Source: Salinibacter grassmerensis (GTDB lineage: Bacteria > Bacteroidota > Rhodothermia > Rhodothermales > Salinibacteraceae). Taken from it: a stretch of 64,000 nt of DNA. Positions 26,143 to 34,558 of the stretch are shown here, piece by piece (position 1 is the first letter of the stretch; every line of letters begins with the position of its first letter). A model generated the notes under the pieces. The model was given only the letters and a program-made list of their open reading frames with translations, did not search any database and was not told the origin of the DNA. Where the stretch lies: the NCBI RefSeq assembly GCF_947077765.1, contig NZ_CAMTTF010000004.1, positions 186,001 to 250,000 on the forward strand. Reading direction: 5' to 3'. Both the position numbers and the translations under genes were made by a program.

Positions 26143-27114
26143 TTACGAGTGGTCTTCGGGCGAGAGCGGAGCGATAAACACATCCCGCTGCTCGTTGGTG
26201 ATGCGCAGTGTACGGGGACCGTCCCAGGTGACCGCCTCGGCCTGCTGGGATTTCTGGGCGGGCAGGGCCATGCGCCGCGGCTCGACCGAGAGCCAGTGCG
26301 TGCCGTCCTCGGGCCGTGGGAAGAGCCAGACCGACGCGGAGCCCAGGACCGCCAGGCGGTCGCCGCTAGGGCTGAGGGCGGCGGCCGTGGGCGGCGGGAT
26401 GGCGTCGTGCCGGTCCACGAGCGTCAGCGTGTTGACCTGGTGAGCCTGCTTCGTGTCCAGCCGGTACAGCTTGGTCCCCCGCTCGAGACGGTTGATCTGC
26501 TGCCCCGTCCGGTGCTTGGTGAGCACATAGAGGGTTCCGTCGTCCACGAACAAGCTCTCCGCGTCGAACTCCCACTCTTGTGCGGGAAAGGCCTTCTGGT
26601 CCGGATACCGGATCGGCAGGTGCGTGAGCGGCCGGGTCCGGCGGTCGTGGTAGAACGGCTCGCGGAGCACGTAGATGCCGAGGTCGCGCCGGGCGTTGCC
26701 GTTGTTGCCGATGTCACCGAGGTATAGCGTGCTGTCCTCCACCGCGATGTCCTCGTAGTCGATGTGGGCGGCCGCTCCGATCTGCACCCCCGGCCATGCG
26801 GGCTTGTCGCTGTCGTCGGCCTCGGCCCCCGCCGCGTAGTCGCCGGCCTGCCAGGGGGCCATGTGCACGGCCCCCGTGCTGTCAATGGCAAAAAGGCGGG
26901 GGGCGTCGCCACTGTCGTTGTGGACCCACCACACGTTCTCTTGCCATCGGCTCCGGACGATGCCGCTCATTTCGTCGATGGGCGGATGTTCAACGTGACC
27001 CGCACGCTCAAGACGGAGTGAGTCCGGGTGTTGTCCTGAGGCCCTGAACGGCACGAGAAGACAGAGTAGGAGGACAACGCACGCAGATGCCATCCGGACC
27101 GAAGAGAAAACCAT
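26143..27114 (-). CDS. Exported beta-propeller protein (phytase/SdiA-regulated-like)
   Basis: 323 residues from the ATG at 27114; a second possible start at 27093 (MASACVVLLLCLLV) also keeps the signal peptide. The mature part has repeated propeller-blade signatures: EMSGIVRSRWQENVWWVHND, DAPRLFAIDSTG, IDYEDIAVEDSTLYLGDIGN, DAESLFVDDGTLYVLTKHR and AAALSPSGDRLAVLG. The order of NDSGD, DYEDIA, GDIGNN and DAESL resembles the esterase-like or phytase-like propellers found in exported proteins. Active-site ligands cannot be confirmed. It lies downstream of the spondin lipoprotein on the same strand, with a hairpin between them. Confidence 0.7.
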   Translation of the reverse strand: MVFSSVRMASACVVLLLCLLVPFRASGQHPDSLRLERAGHVEHPPIDEMSGIVRSRWQENVWWVHNDSGDAPRLFAIDSTGAVHMAPWQAGDYAAGAEADDSDKPAWPGVQIGAAAHIDYEDIAVEDSTLYLGDIGNNGNARRDLGIYVLREPFYHDRRTRPLTHLPIRYPDQKAFPAQEWEFDAESLFVDDGTLYVLTKHRTGQQINRLERGTKLYRLDTKQAHQVNTLTLVDRHDAIPPPTAAALSPSGDRLAVLGSASVWLFPRPEDGTHWLSVEPRRMALPAQKSQQAEAVTWDGPRTLRITNEQRDVFIAPLSPEDHS

Positions 27115-27187
27115 ACCCGTCAGAATTTCGGAGTGTGCCAAGAGGCCGTGGAAGATCTACTGGGTGTGAGGACTCACCTCCAAACAC

Positions 27188-27218
27188 CACTGCCCGACGG
27201 AATGACCGCCGGGCAGTG
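27188..27218 (-). terminator. Hairpin after the spondin lipoprotein gene
   Basis: A perfect 9-bp stem (CACTGCCCG / CGGGCAGTG) plus an inner CGG/CCG around AATGA, 30 bp past the lipoprotein stop on the minus strand. It is followed by GTGTTTGG, a weak T run, so termination may be partial. The other strand has AAAA after the stem. Confidence 0.55.
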
Positions 27219-27246
27219 AAAACCGATCTGGGATCTTCGAGAAGTG

Positions 27247-28878
27247 CTACGGGGAAACTGGAGTCACCGTTACCTCAATGACGTCGAACAGCGGTGTATC
27301 CTCGATATCGGAAGCAACACGTTCCACCGTTCCACTCTCAGAAGGACCCGTGTTTGCTCCGGACTGTCGCGGTGCCTGGTTGACACCCACGCCAGGCTCC
27401 TGATCCGACTCAGTGTGGGCGTCGTAGAGGCTGAGTGCATCTGTCACATTGCGGTTGATCGGATCCCCGTTCTCTTTGAACAGCGGCAGGCCCGCCGGGT
27501 CGAACGCATAGAAGTAGTCGTTCGACTGAATGTGCATCGTGGCGATAGAGAGACGGTCTCCCGGATAGTCATCCCCAGGGGTATCCGCGTCCACAATAAA
27601 GGTCACCTCCTTAGTGGGAAGAAGTGGTCCCCCTCCGAAGGATGCTCCGTCCGTCACTGCACTCGCTCCTCCCAGCGTCTCAACGAGCGTGCCCGGATTC
27701 CCGTCTTCAGCAAGACTCTCGATACCACCGTAAGCAGCCCTGGTTAGCCTGAACGGCTGGATGTCGTCCGAGTGGGTCGCGACAGCACCCGGCGAGAGCG
27801 GTACTGTGATCCCCGTCGCGCCGTCAAGCTCGGTGGCGTGGGCACTGGGATCTCCGTTCTGGGCGAGGTCCGCCAGCCCAGTGCTGGCCGTGCTGTCTTC
27901 AAGTCCAATGAAGCCAGGATACCGCACGTCTTCTTCCGGGCTCACATCGCTGGGATCCGCCGCGGGTGTCTGATCGAAGTGGGCCGCGTACGTGCCCGGT
28001 GAAAGCTCAATGTTTTGACTTGGGTCGGCGACATTCTCAACCGTAACGGTGAATTCGTACCCACCGGACCCACCAGCACTAACTGGATCTTCTTTGCTCT
28101 CAATCGAGACACTGATCACGTCCGATGTGGCTGGGTACTGAACGCCTTCCTCCTCGAGCATTCCGTCACCATTGTCATCGGTGATCTCGACGATTTGATC
28201 GTCCGGGGCTTCCGTTCCAGCATCCCACAACCGGACGCTATCAGTGACACTTACCGGCCCATCCTGTCCAAGCGGTGCCCCACTCTCTCTAAAGAGCGGG
28301 ATGCCTTCCGGGCGAAAGGCGTAAAAGGCATCATCCGCATCATCCGACGGAATGTGCCTCGACGCGAAGGAAAGAGCCATTCCGGTCCCTGGAAGCTCCT
28401 CCGCACCAACGGAAAAGCGGAATGTCTCCGTGTCACCACTCCCAATCGGGCTCATTCCCCCAAACGTCCCACTCTTCGTGATGGGGAGTGTGCTGTCTCC
28501 CGGAGCAGCTATCTGTCCGACATTTTCTATAGTCACCTCAAATCGCTGGGTCCCGATGCTCACCTCTCGGGTCGTCGAGTTCGTCGTCCCGTCGGTTCCC
28601 TCTGTGGTGAGTTCAACCGTGTATGTGCCCGGCTCATCGTACGTGTACTCGACGCCCTGCCCCTCGGCGGTTGCGCCGTCGCCAAGCTCCCACGTGCGGC
28701 TGTCGATCTCTCCACCTGGGTAACGACTGCGGTCTCGAAGGTTGACCGTCGAGTTGTTGGTTTCCACCTCGAAGCTTGCAACCAGGTCGCCGTCTTCGTT
28801 GCTACTGTCGCACCCCACCGCGAAGATGCTGAGGCTAAGGACAAGCAACGTTGAGAGGATGCTGTATCGAGTACGCAT
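27247..28878 (-). CDS. Lipoprotein with PKD domain and two spondin-like modules
   Basis: 543 residues from the ATG at 28878 (MRTRYSILSTLLVLSLSIFA) with lipobox FAVGC. A PKD domain follows (DLVASFEVETNNSTV to EYTYDEPGTYTVELTT, residues about 30-110). Then come two copies of a spondin-N-like module: the first has FEVTIENV, LSFASRHIPSDD and AFYAFRPEGIPLFRESGAP; the second has YEFTVTVENV, LSIATMHIQSND and YFYAFDPAGLPLFKENGDP. It is probably on the outer membrane, perhaps facing outwards. Downstream of the TonB receptor on the same strand, 129 bp apart. Base composition is nearer 53-55% GC by eye, lower than most of the window. Confidence 0.85.
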   Translation of the reverse strand: MRTRYSILSTLLVLSLSIFAVGCDSSNEDGDLVASFEVETNNSTVNLRDRSRYPGGEIDSRTWELGDGATAEGQGVEYTYDEPGTYTVELTTEGTDGTTNSTTREVSIGTQRFEVTIENVGQIAAPGDSTLPITKSGTFGGMSPIGSGDTETFRFSVGAEELPGTGMALSFASRHIPSDDADDAFYAFRPEGIPLFRESGAPLGQDGPVSVTDSVRLWDAGTEAPDDQIVEITDDNGDGMLEEEGVQYPATSDVISVSIESKEDPVSAGGSGGYEFTVTVENVADPSQNIELSPGTYAAHFDQTPAADPSDVSPEEDVRYPGFIGLEDSTASTGLADLAQNGDPSAHATELDGATGITVPLSPGAVATHSDDIQPFRLTRAAYGGIESLAEDGNPGTLVETLGGASAVTDGASFGGGPLLPTKEVTFIVDADTPGDDYPGDRLSIATMHIQSNDYFYAFDPAGLPLFKENGDPINRNVTDALSLYDAHTESDQEPGVGVNQAPRQSGANTGPSESGTVERVASDIEDTPLFDVIEVTVTPVSP

Positions 28879-28948
28879 AGGAATGGAATCGTTGTGTGGG
28901 ATTACGAACAAATCTCCGGATCATACTGAAGTGATAGGCCTCCTCCAT

Positions 28949-28980
28949 CCCGACCCGGACTCTTTCGAGCCCGGGCCGGG
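28949..28980 (-). terminator. Strong hairpin with GAAA loop between TonB receptor and lipoprotein genes
   Basis: On the minus strand, CCCGGCCCGGGCTC pairs with GAGTCCGGGTCGGG (14 bp with two G-T pairs) around a GAAA tetraloop, 28 bp after the receptor stop. No T run follows, so this may attenuate, process or stabilise the mRNA rather than end it. Confidence 0.6.
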
Positions 28981-29007
28981 AGAACGAGGGCTGAAGTTGG
29001 TCCAGAG

Positions 29008-32000
29008 TTAGAAGTTGTAGCGGACACCAAACTTCATCTGCCACTGCGAGCTGTAGGTCGAACCAGTCCGGATCTCGTCGAAGACATCCTCCTGGTCGAG
29101 CGTGCGGATCCGATCAGCTACACCGTCGCCGTTGGTGTCTACCGCACTATCAATCACACCCTGAGCCGTGTAGACGGGCGTCAGGTCCGTGCCTGCCGGG
29201 TTGCCGTCGCCCTCTCCCGGCGGGTTCTCGAAGCGATTGAAGGAGGTCAGATTCACCTGGCCGACCCCGGCGTAGCGCTCTCCCCAGTCCGTGCCGAACA
29301 CATCGCCCAGCAGGCTGGAGAAGTTGAACACGTTCGCCGTGAGCTCCACGCTCTGCTGCCGTCCCAGGAGCTCCTGGAAGATTTCGAGGCGGAGGTTGAG
29401 GTCGACGACTCCCTCCCATGGCGCCCGGTCCGCGTTCCGCGAGGTGTACTCACCGCGCTTCCGGCTCAGGTAGTCGTTCTCGCGGATGAACTGGTCGAGT
29501 GCCGCGGCCTGCTGCTCGGCCGTGATGGTCGGGCCAGTGTCCTGATCGATCTCCGAAAACTGGAGGCGGCTGGCCGTCTGCGGCACGTAGAACAGGGAAT
29601 TCTCGTCGCCCCGCTCTTGAACCATGTTCTCGCTGCCGCCGATGACGTACGAGAACGGCCGCCCGGACTGCCCGTCGTAGATCAGCGTCGTCGTGAGGGC
29701 AACCTGGTCTCCGAGCTGCTGGCGGTAGGAGAACCGTCCCAGCACACGGTGGCCGGGCGAGAAGTCCGACTGGGCCAGGTCGAGATTATTGGCCCCATTG
29801 ACATGCTCCACACCGTCCCAGAGGGAGTTAATCTGGGAGGACAGCCCGTCGTTTACGGAGTAGGATTCACCGTAGGTGTACGACACGTCGGTCCGCAGGC
29901 CGCTGTTCTCCGTCACAATGCCCTCGAACGTCTTCCGGAGCCGAGTTGTGATGTTGTAGGAGTACCCGCGGCTCGTATTGCCCACGCGGTGAATGTTCGA
30001 GTAGCGTGTGTCAATGCGCTGATCACCAGCCTCAGTGTACTCGCTGTTCCCCGGGCCGTACTGCTCCGGCACCCAGACGGGCCGATTGTCGGGCCCGTTC
30101 AGCGAGGCGTTGGCCGGGCGCAGGTTTACGTTCGTGACCAGGACGTTCTTGAGGGTGTTGGAGTACTGCGCCTCGAACGTCCCCACGATGCCCCCTGGCA
30201 GTTCCTGATCCACCCCGATCGAGGTGCGCCAGAAGCGCGGGTTGAAGTAGTTCTCCTCGAACATCTCCAGACGCCCGCTCGGAATGAGGTCCGTCTCAGA
30301 CCGGTCAGAGACATCAGCCACGGTCAACCCATCTTCGGCGGGATTCGGGTCGAACGGCACGTTGTCCACGATGAAGTCGATGCTTCCAGTGTTGGTGCCG
30401 TTGTTGAGGTACATTCCTCCAGGCCAGACGAACGGCTGTCGGCTGGTGAAGACCCCCGTACCGCCTCGAATCTGAGTCCGCTCGTCCCCGAACACGTCGT
30501 AGTTGAAGCCGAAGCGCGGCGCCCAGTGGAGCACCGGGTCTGGCGTGTCGCCCGGCCGGGCTCCGTTCATCGAGTAGTAGTCCTCGATGGCGGGAATGGT
30601 CGTGTTGCGCGGGTTCAGCTGCGGGGACGCATCGTCCGGGACGGCCGAGTTACCCCGGTTGGCGTACGCCGGGTCGTCCAGGTACACCGGGATGTCGACC
30701 CGCAGGCCTCCCGTAATTGTCAGGCGCTCGCTCGCCGTCCACTCGTCCTGGACGTAGAGGCTGGTGTTGAGCGCGCGGAAGGCGCCCTCGGCACTCGTGC
30801 CATCACCAACGACCTCTTCGAACTGGCCGGAGCCAGGGGTATTGTCTTGGAGCGAGAAGGCACGAGCGTAGAGACTTGCCGCCGGCTCATTTGGGTACTG
30901 GCTACAGTCGAAGAACTCGCTTCCCGGGACGCCCTCGGAGCCGGTCGCCGCACAGACGGTCTGTGCAAATTCATCCATCGAGGTTCCGTTGTCTCCGGCC
31001 AGAAAGTCTGAGAACTGGTACCAGCCGTAGTTGAAGGGGACGAACCGGTTGGCCAGGTCGTAGAGCTCGTTGTGCGTTCCCACTGTAACGGTGTGGTCCC
31101 CCAGGAAAAAGTTGAAGTCATTCGTGAGGGTGAAGACCTCCTGCTTGAGGAAATTGACTGTCGAGAATGGTTCGCCGCCGAGGGAGATGTCCGCACCACC
31201 ATCGAAGATATCGATGGTCGGGAAGGGCTGGCTGAGGTTCGTATTCCGGTCGTCTTCTACGTTTTTGTAGCTGAGAATCAGCTTGTTGGCGTAGTTATTC
31301 CCGAACGTGCTGTTCAGCTCCAGCGCGCCAATCTGCGTCGTGTTCGGGAAGACCTCGTTCCGGCTGGCGAACGAGAGTGCGCTGTTGCCGCCTCCGAAGG
31401 CGTCCACGTTTTCGGAGCTCGAGTAGCTGTACCGGGCGCTCAGGCGATTATTCTGGTTGATGTTCCAGTCAATCTTCCCCAGAAACTTGTCGCTGTCGAG
31501 CGTGGTGGCTTGTCCACGGAACCCGCCGGGGTTGTACTGATCCCCAACCGTATTCTGCAGAAAGCTGACGAGGTTGTCCACGTCCTCCTGCGTCTGGATG
31601 GCCGTTCCCTGAAAGTCGCCGTCCGGTCCTAGGGTGCTTTGGAACGGCTGCGGCGAGGACTCCCGGTTGATGTCAAAGTTGACGAAGAAGAAGAGTTCGT
31701 CCTCGACGATGGGTCCGCCGAAGCGTCCCACATAGCGCTCGTTCGTGAAGTCCGGGAATGCCCCGTCGGGAAGATCTTCCGTGACGTTCTGGTCCCGGTA
31801 CTCAAAAGCCACCGATCCCTTGTACTGATTCGTCCCGCTCCGGGTGATGGCGTTGATGGCCCCGCCGCCGAAGTAGCTCTGCGTGACGTCGTACGGAGAT
31901 ACCTCGATGTTGAAGCTCTTGATCGCATCGGTGCTGATTGGCGAGGCCCCCGTCTGTCCGCCGTCGGTGCCCTGCGCCGAAAGGCCGAACACGTCGTTGC

Positions 32001-32598
32001 TCACCGCACCATCGATGAAGACGGAATTGTACCGGTTGTTCTGACCGGCAATCGAGATCGAAGAGCCGTCGTCATCACTGTTTCCAACGATCGCCTGAGG
32101 CGTGAACCGCGCGAAGTCTGCGATCTCACGGTCCAGGGTCGGTGCGGTCTCGACCTCTTCCTGAGAAATGTTGGTGGAGAGGCCCTTGCGGCTCTCGTCG
32201 AACACGGCGCCCTGCTCCCCCACAACCGTCACTTCGTCCATCTGCTCGGTCTGCGGCTGTAGCTGGAAGCGAAACTCCCGCGTCTCCCCAAGGTCAAGCT
32301 GAACCTCAGTCTCACGCTTGGACTGGTATCCCACAAACGAAGCCGTGATTGTGTAGGGACCGCCCACACGCACGTTCGCGACGGTGAACTGACCGTCTTC
32401 GCCGGTAGACGTACCGTAGCGCGACCCGCTCGGCTCATGCACGGCCACGACGTTGGCGCCCGGAAGGGGGGCCCCATTCTCGTCGAGGATCGTGCCACTG
32501 ACGGTTGCCGAGGTAACGCCTTGGCCGTGGGCGGCCGGCGGCCAGCCAAGGAGCCCCACGAGCAAAAATAAGGGAAGGATTGTAGCCCAACGTTTCAT
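29008..32598 (-). CDS. Oar-like TonB-dependent outer membrane receptor
   Basis: 1196 residues from the ATG at 32598 (MKRWATILPLFLLVGLLGWP), signal peptide cut near AHGQ. Residues about 25-115 form a carboxypeptidase-regulatory-like beta-sandwich (ATVSGTILDENGAPLPGANV). A TonB-box-like QMDEVTVVG and a plug domain follow (SISIAGQNNRYNSVFIDGA, IKSFNIEVSPYDVTQSYFGG, AINAITRSGTNQ). The rest is a large beta-barrel rich in aromatic strands, ending MKFGVRYNF with terminal Phe as outer membrane proteins need. This is the Oar/OmpA-related receptor group. In Myxococcus an Oar protein takes part in protein secretion. The next gene downstream is the spondin lipoprotein, not a SusD homologue. Confidence 0.9.
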   Translation of the reverse strand: MKRWATILPLFLLVGLLGWPPAAHGQGVTSATVSGTILDENGAPLPGANVVAVHEPSGSRYGTSTGEDGQFTVANVRVGGPYTITASFVGYQSKRETEVQLDLGETREFRFQLQPQTEQMDEVTVVGEQGAVFDESRKGLSTNISQEEVETAPTLDREIADFARFTPQAIVGNSDDDGSSISIAGQNNRYNSVFIDGAVSNDVFGLSAQGTDGGQTGASPISTDAIKSFNIEVSPYDVTQSYFGGGAINAITRSGTNQYKGSVAFEYRDQNVTEDLPDGAFPDFTNERYVGRFGGPIVEDELFFFVNFDINRESSPQPFQSTLGPDGDFQGTAIQTQEDVDNLVSFLQNTVGDQYNPGGFRGQATTLDSDKFLGKIDWNINQNNRLSARYSYSSSENVDAFGGGNSALSFASRNEVFPNTTQIGALELNSTFGNNYANKLILSYKNVEDDRNTNLSQPFPTIDIFDGGADISLGGEPFSTVNFLKQEVFTLTNDFNFFLGDHTVTVGTHNELYDLANRFVPFNYGWYQFSDFLAGDNGTSMDEFAQTVCAATGSEGVPGSEFFDCSQYPNEPAASLYARAFSLQDNTPGSGQFEEVVGDGTSAEGAFRALNTSLYVQDEWTASERLTITGGLRVDIPVYLDDPAYANRGNSAVPDDASPQLNPRNTTIPAIEDYYSMNGARPGDTPDPVLHWAPRFGFNYDVFGDERTQIRGGTGVFTSRQPFVWPGGMYLNNGTNTGSIDFIVDNVPFDPNPAEDGLTVADVSDRSETDLIPSGRLEMFEENYFNPRFWRTSIGVDQELPGGIVGTFEAQYSNTLKNVLVTNVNLRPANASLNGPDNRPVWVPEQYGPGNSEYTEAGDQRIDTRYSNIHRVGNTSRGYSYNITTRLRKTFEGIVTENSGLRTDVSYTYGESYSVNDGLSSQINSLWDGVEHVNGANNLDLAQSDFSPGHRVLGRFSYRQQLGDQVALTTTLIYDGQSGRPFSYVIGGSENMVQERGDENSLFYVPQTASRLQFSEIDQDTGPTITAEQQAAALDQFIRENDYLSRKRGEYTSRNADRAPWEGVVDLNLRLEIFQELLGRQQSVELTANVFNFSSLLGDVFGTDWGERYAGVGQVNLTSFNRFENPPGEGDGNPAGTDLTPVYTAQGVIDSAVDTNGDGVADRIRTLDQEDVFDEIRTGSTYSSQWQMKFGVRYNF

Positions 32599-33100
32599 GA
32601 TGGACGAATGGGTTGTTAGACCAAAAGCGAGTAAGGTGAAGTACCGATCCCGGATTTCACGGCGTTGATTCTTTTTATCGCCTGACGCACTCAGCAAACC
32701 GGGGTGAAGGCGATAACCATCCGTACGATACGAACCATTTCCTGCTTTTGCCACCTCTCTTTTTTAAGATACTATGCCTCGCACGTCTTTAATGTCGGGA
32801 TAATGGTTTCATAACAGTCGACCGTTCTCAAGTACAAGTTTTTCAAGCTCTGCACCGGCTCCGAAGAGGCGTGAGACGACCTTTCCGACATTCCTCAGGG
32901 CGTCCTGGGATCGACCGGTCGCATCCACAACACCCACCGGTCCCGCGGTGCGAGGTACTGACGGAAATCTCATGGCTCGCGGTGCACCGCCGCAGTGCAC
33001 TGGAGCGCCCCGGCACCAGCAGCGTCGCCAGCAGTGCGCATACGAAATAAGCATCTCAATTCGACGGGTTGAGCCGCACCCCTCGCGGGCGTATCCTCCG
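32599..33100. other. 502-bp gap without a gene, upstream of the TonB receptor
   Basis: No reading frame here looks like a protein. The part nearest the receptor (32600-32830) is AT-rich and should hold its promoter; I could not fix boxes with confidence. Further on, CTGACGGA near 32957 has an exact inverted partner TCCGTCAG near 33098, and GTGCAC repeats symmetrically near 32982-32999. Confidence 0.5.
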
Positions 33101-33865
33101 TCAGAGTGGACGGACCTGCACACTGTCGATCTCAATCTCCGATACCAATTCCAGGGCGTCGCTTTCCAAAAGCGCCGGATACCGCGCCATCTGGTCCGCG
33201 GTCAGCGTGTCGGCCGTATAGTTGTGGTAGTCCGCAACGCGGACGCCGGTGCGTCGCCGAACGTTGTGGGCCTCCCGAAACCGGGTGCCGGCCTCCTCAC
33301 CGGGCCCCTGCCCGAACGCGTAGGCCAGGTAGTCCATGGCGTGGGTGTCCGTGCGAAACCAATACACGAACACATCCTGCCAGTCGGACCCGCCCCCCTC
33401 TTGCTGAAAGGTCACATCCACACGGTGGTACGGCACACCGTCGATCGTATCGCGGCCACTGTAGGTCGGCTGCACGGCCGGGTCTCCAAGGGGCTCGGGC
33501 AACAGGGCAAAGTACGCCACCGAGTTGACGGTCGTCTCAACCGCCCCTCGCTCGGACGGGGAGAGTGAGACCGTGTCCCCCTCGACCACCCGGTAGTGCC
33601 CATTGTTCGTCAACCCCTCCACGACGGACCGCCCCAGCGAGTCGGTATAGGCACGCCGGTAGTGAAAGCTCCCCCCGTCCTGTCGGACGCGGTACGCGTC
33701 GCCTCGGAAGTTGAACGTCACCAGGGCCTGGTCGAGCACCGAAGCGCCGTGCGCGGCCCGGGCGCTGTCGATCACGGCCTCGGCGGACGGCGGGGACTCC
33801 GGGGCACTGCAGGCCCCGAGAAGAATCACGAGGACCGCGGCGGAGAGGAACGAGAACATGCGCAT
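33101..33865 (-). CDS. DUF6503-type lipoprotein
   Basis: 254 residues from the ATG at 33865 (MRMFSFLSAAVLVILLGAC), where the lipobox LLGAC directly follows the hydrophobic stretch; the longer frame would bury it. The mature part has the DUF6503 pattern known from Bacteroidota: ALVTFNFRGDAYRV, SVAYFALLPEPLGDPAV, DTIDGVPYHRVDVTFQ and VYWFRTDTHAMDYLAYAF, an LolA/LolB-like beta layout that could bind a hydrophobic ligand. Function is not known. It is the last minus-strand gene of this exported-protein block and divergent from the SPOR lipoprotein gene. Confidence 0.8.
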   Translation of the reverse strand: MRMFSFLSAAVLVILLGACSAPESPPSAEAVIDSARAAHGASVLDQALVTFNFRGDAYRVRQDGGSFHYRRAYTDSLGRSVVEGLTNNGHYRVVEGDTVSLSPSERGAVETTVNSVAYFALLPEPLGDPAVQPTYSGRDTIDGVPYHRVDVTFQQEGGGSDWQDVFVYWFRTDTHAMDYLAYAFGQGPGEEAGTRFREAHNVRRRTGVRVADYHNYTADTLTADQMARYPALLESDALELVSEIEIDSVQVRPL

Positions 33866-34078
33866 GCGAGGTGAATGGGTCCATGCAGTCAGAGAACAAC
33901 GAGAGACATGTCTAATCGTCCACGGGAAGTGGAGTTGCACTGGAACGTTGAGGACGCACGGCCTTCTCCTTCCCCTCTCGCCCCGAACCGTACGCCGAGG
34001 CGGTGCGTAGGGGAAATCTTGTAGAGCGAAAATGGGGCGCGGCCCCGACGCCTCTCCTTTTAAACCACTTTCTTCTGC

Positions 34079-34516
34079 ATGGCCCCACCGAATTCTGTTC
34101 GATTCCAGGCCCTAGGCATTCTGGTCGGGGTGTGGGTGGGCGGCCTGCTTCTCGGGGCCTGCTCGGGCCCGCCCCCGGCATCCACCGGCCGGTCTTCCGA
34201 GGAGGAGCCGAGCCCCCGCGTCTACCACGTGCAGCTTCGCCTCACGGAGGACAGGACCCGGGCGGCCCAGACCCTTGGGCGGGCCGAGAAGTGGTGGCGC
34301 GAGCAACCGCCGGCAGACCGCCCCCCGCTTGCGCAGGGGCCCCGCTCCTCCGAAACGCCCGTCACGATTGCGTGGAAGGCGCCCTTCTACCGCGTGCGAC
34401 TCGGACCCTTCGCCACAGAGACACGGGCCGAAGCCGTCCTCGACGCCGCCCGCCCAACGTTCCCGGATGCCTTCATCGCCCCGGACCGCGCAGACGCCCC
34501 CGACGAGAGGCGCTGA
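34079..34516 (+). CDS. Lipoprotein with C-terminal SPOR domain
   Basis: 145 residues. The N-terminus MAPPNSVRFQALGILVGVWV followed by GGLLLGAC gives a lipobox. The C-terminal part (FYRVRLGPFATETRAEAVLD and onwards) is a SPOR domain, which binds peptidoglycan stripped of stem peptides, mostly at division sites. The usual beta-alpha-beta pattern is complete, and a first strand (YHVQLRLTEDRTRAAQ) may be an additional half repeat. So it is likely periplasmic and linked to septal cell wall. It ends 42 bp before the nitrilase-fold gene. Confidence 0.82.
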   Translation: MAPPNSVRFQALGILVGVWVGGLLLGACSGPPPASTGRSSEEEPSPRVYHVQLRLTEDRTRAAQTLGRAEKWWREQPPADRPPLAQGPRSSETPVTIAWKAPFYRVRLGPFATETRAEAVLDAARPTFPDAFIAPDRADAPDERR

Positions 34517-34558
34517 CCTCCGGCCCTCGTGCTCTCCGACTTGCTATCACACACAGCC

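Noticed and set aside
29617-31011. 464-codon plus-strand frame within the TonB receptor
   Set aside because: Shadow of the receptor barrel; no domain features.
32809-33135. 108-codon minus-strand frame in the gap before the TonB receptor
   Set aside because: Arg/Gly/Cys-rich text without a domain; overlaps the DUF6503 gene end in another frame.
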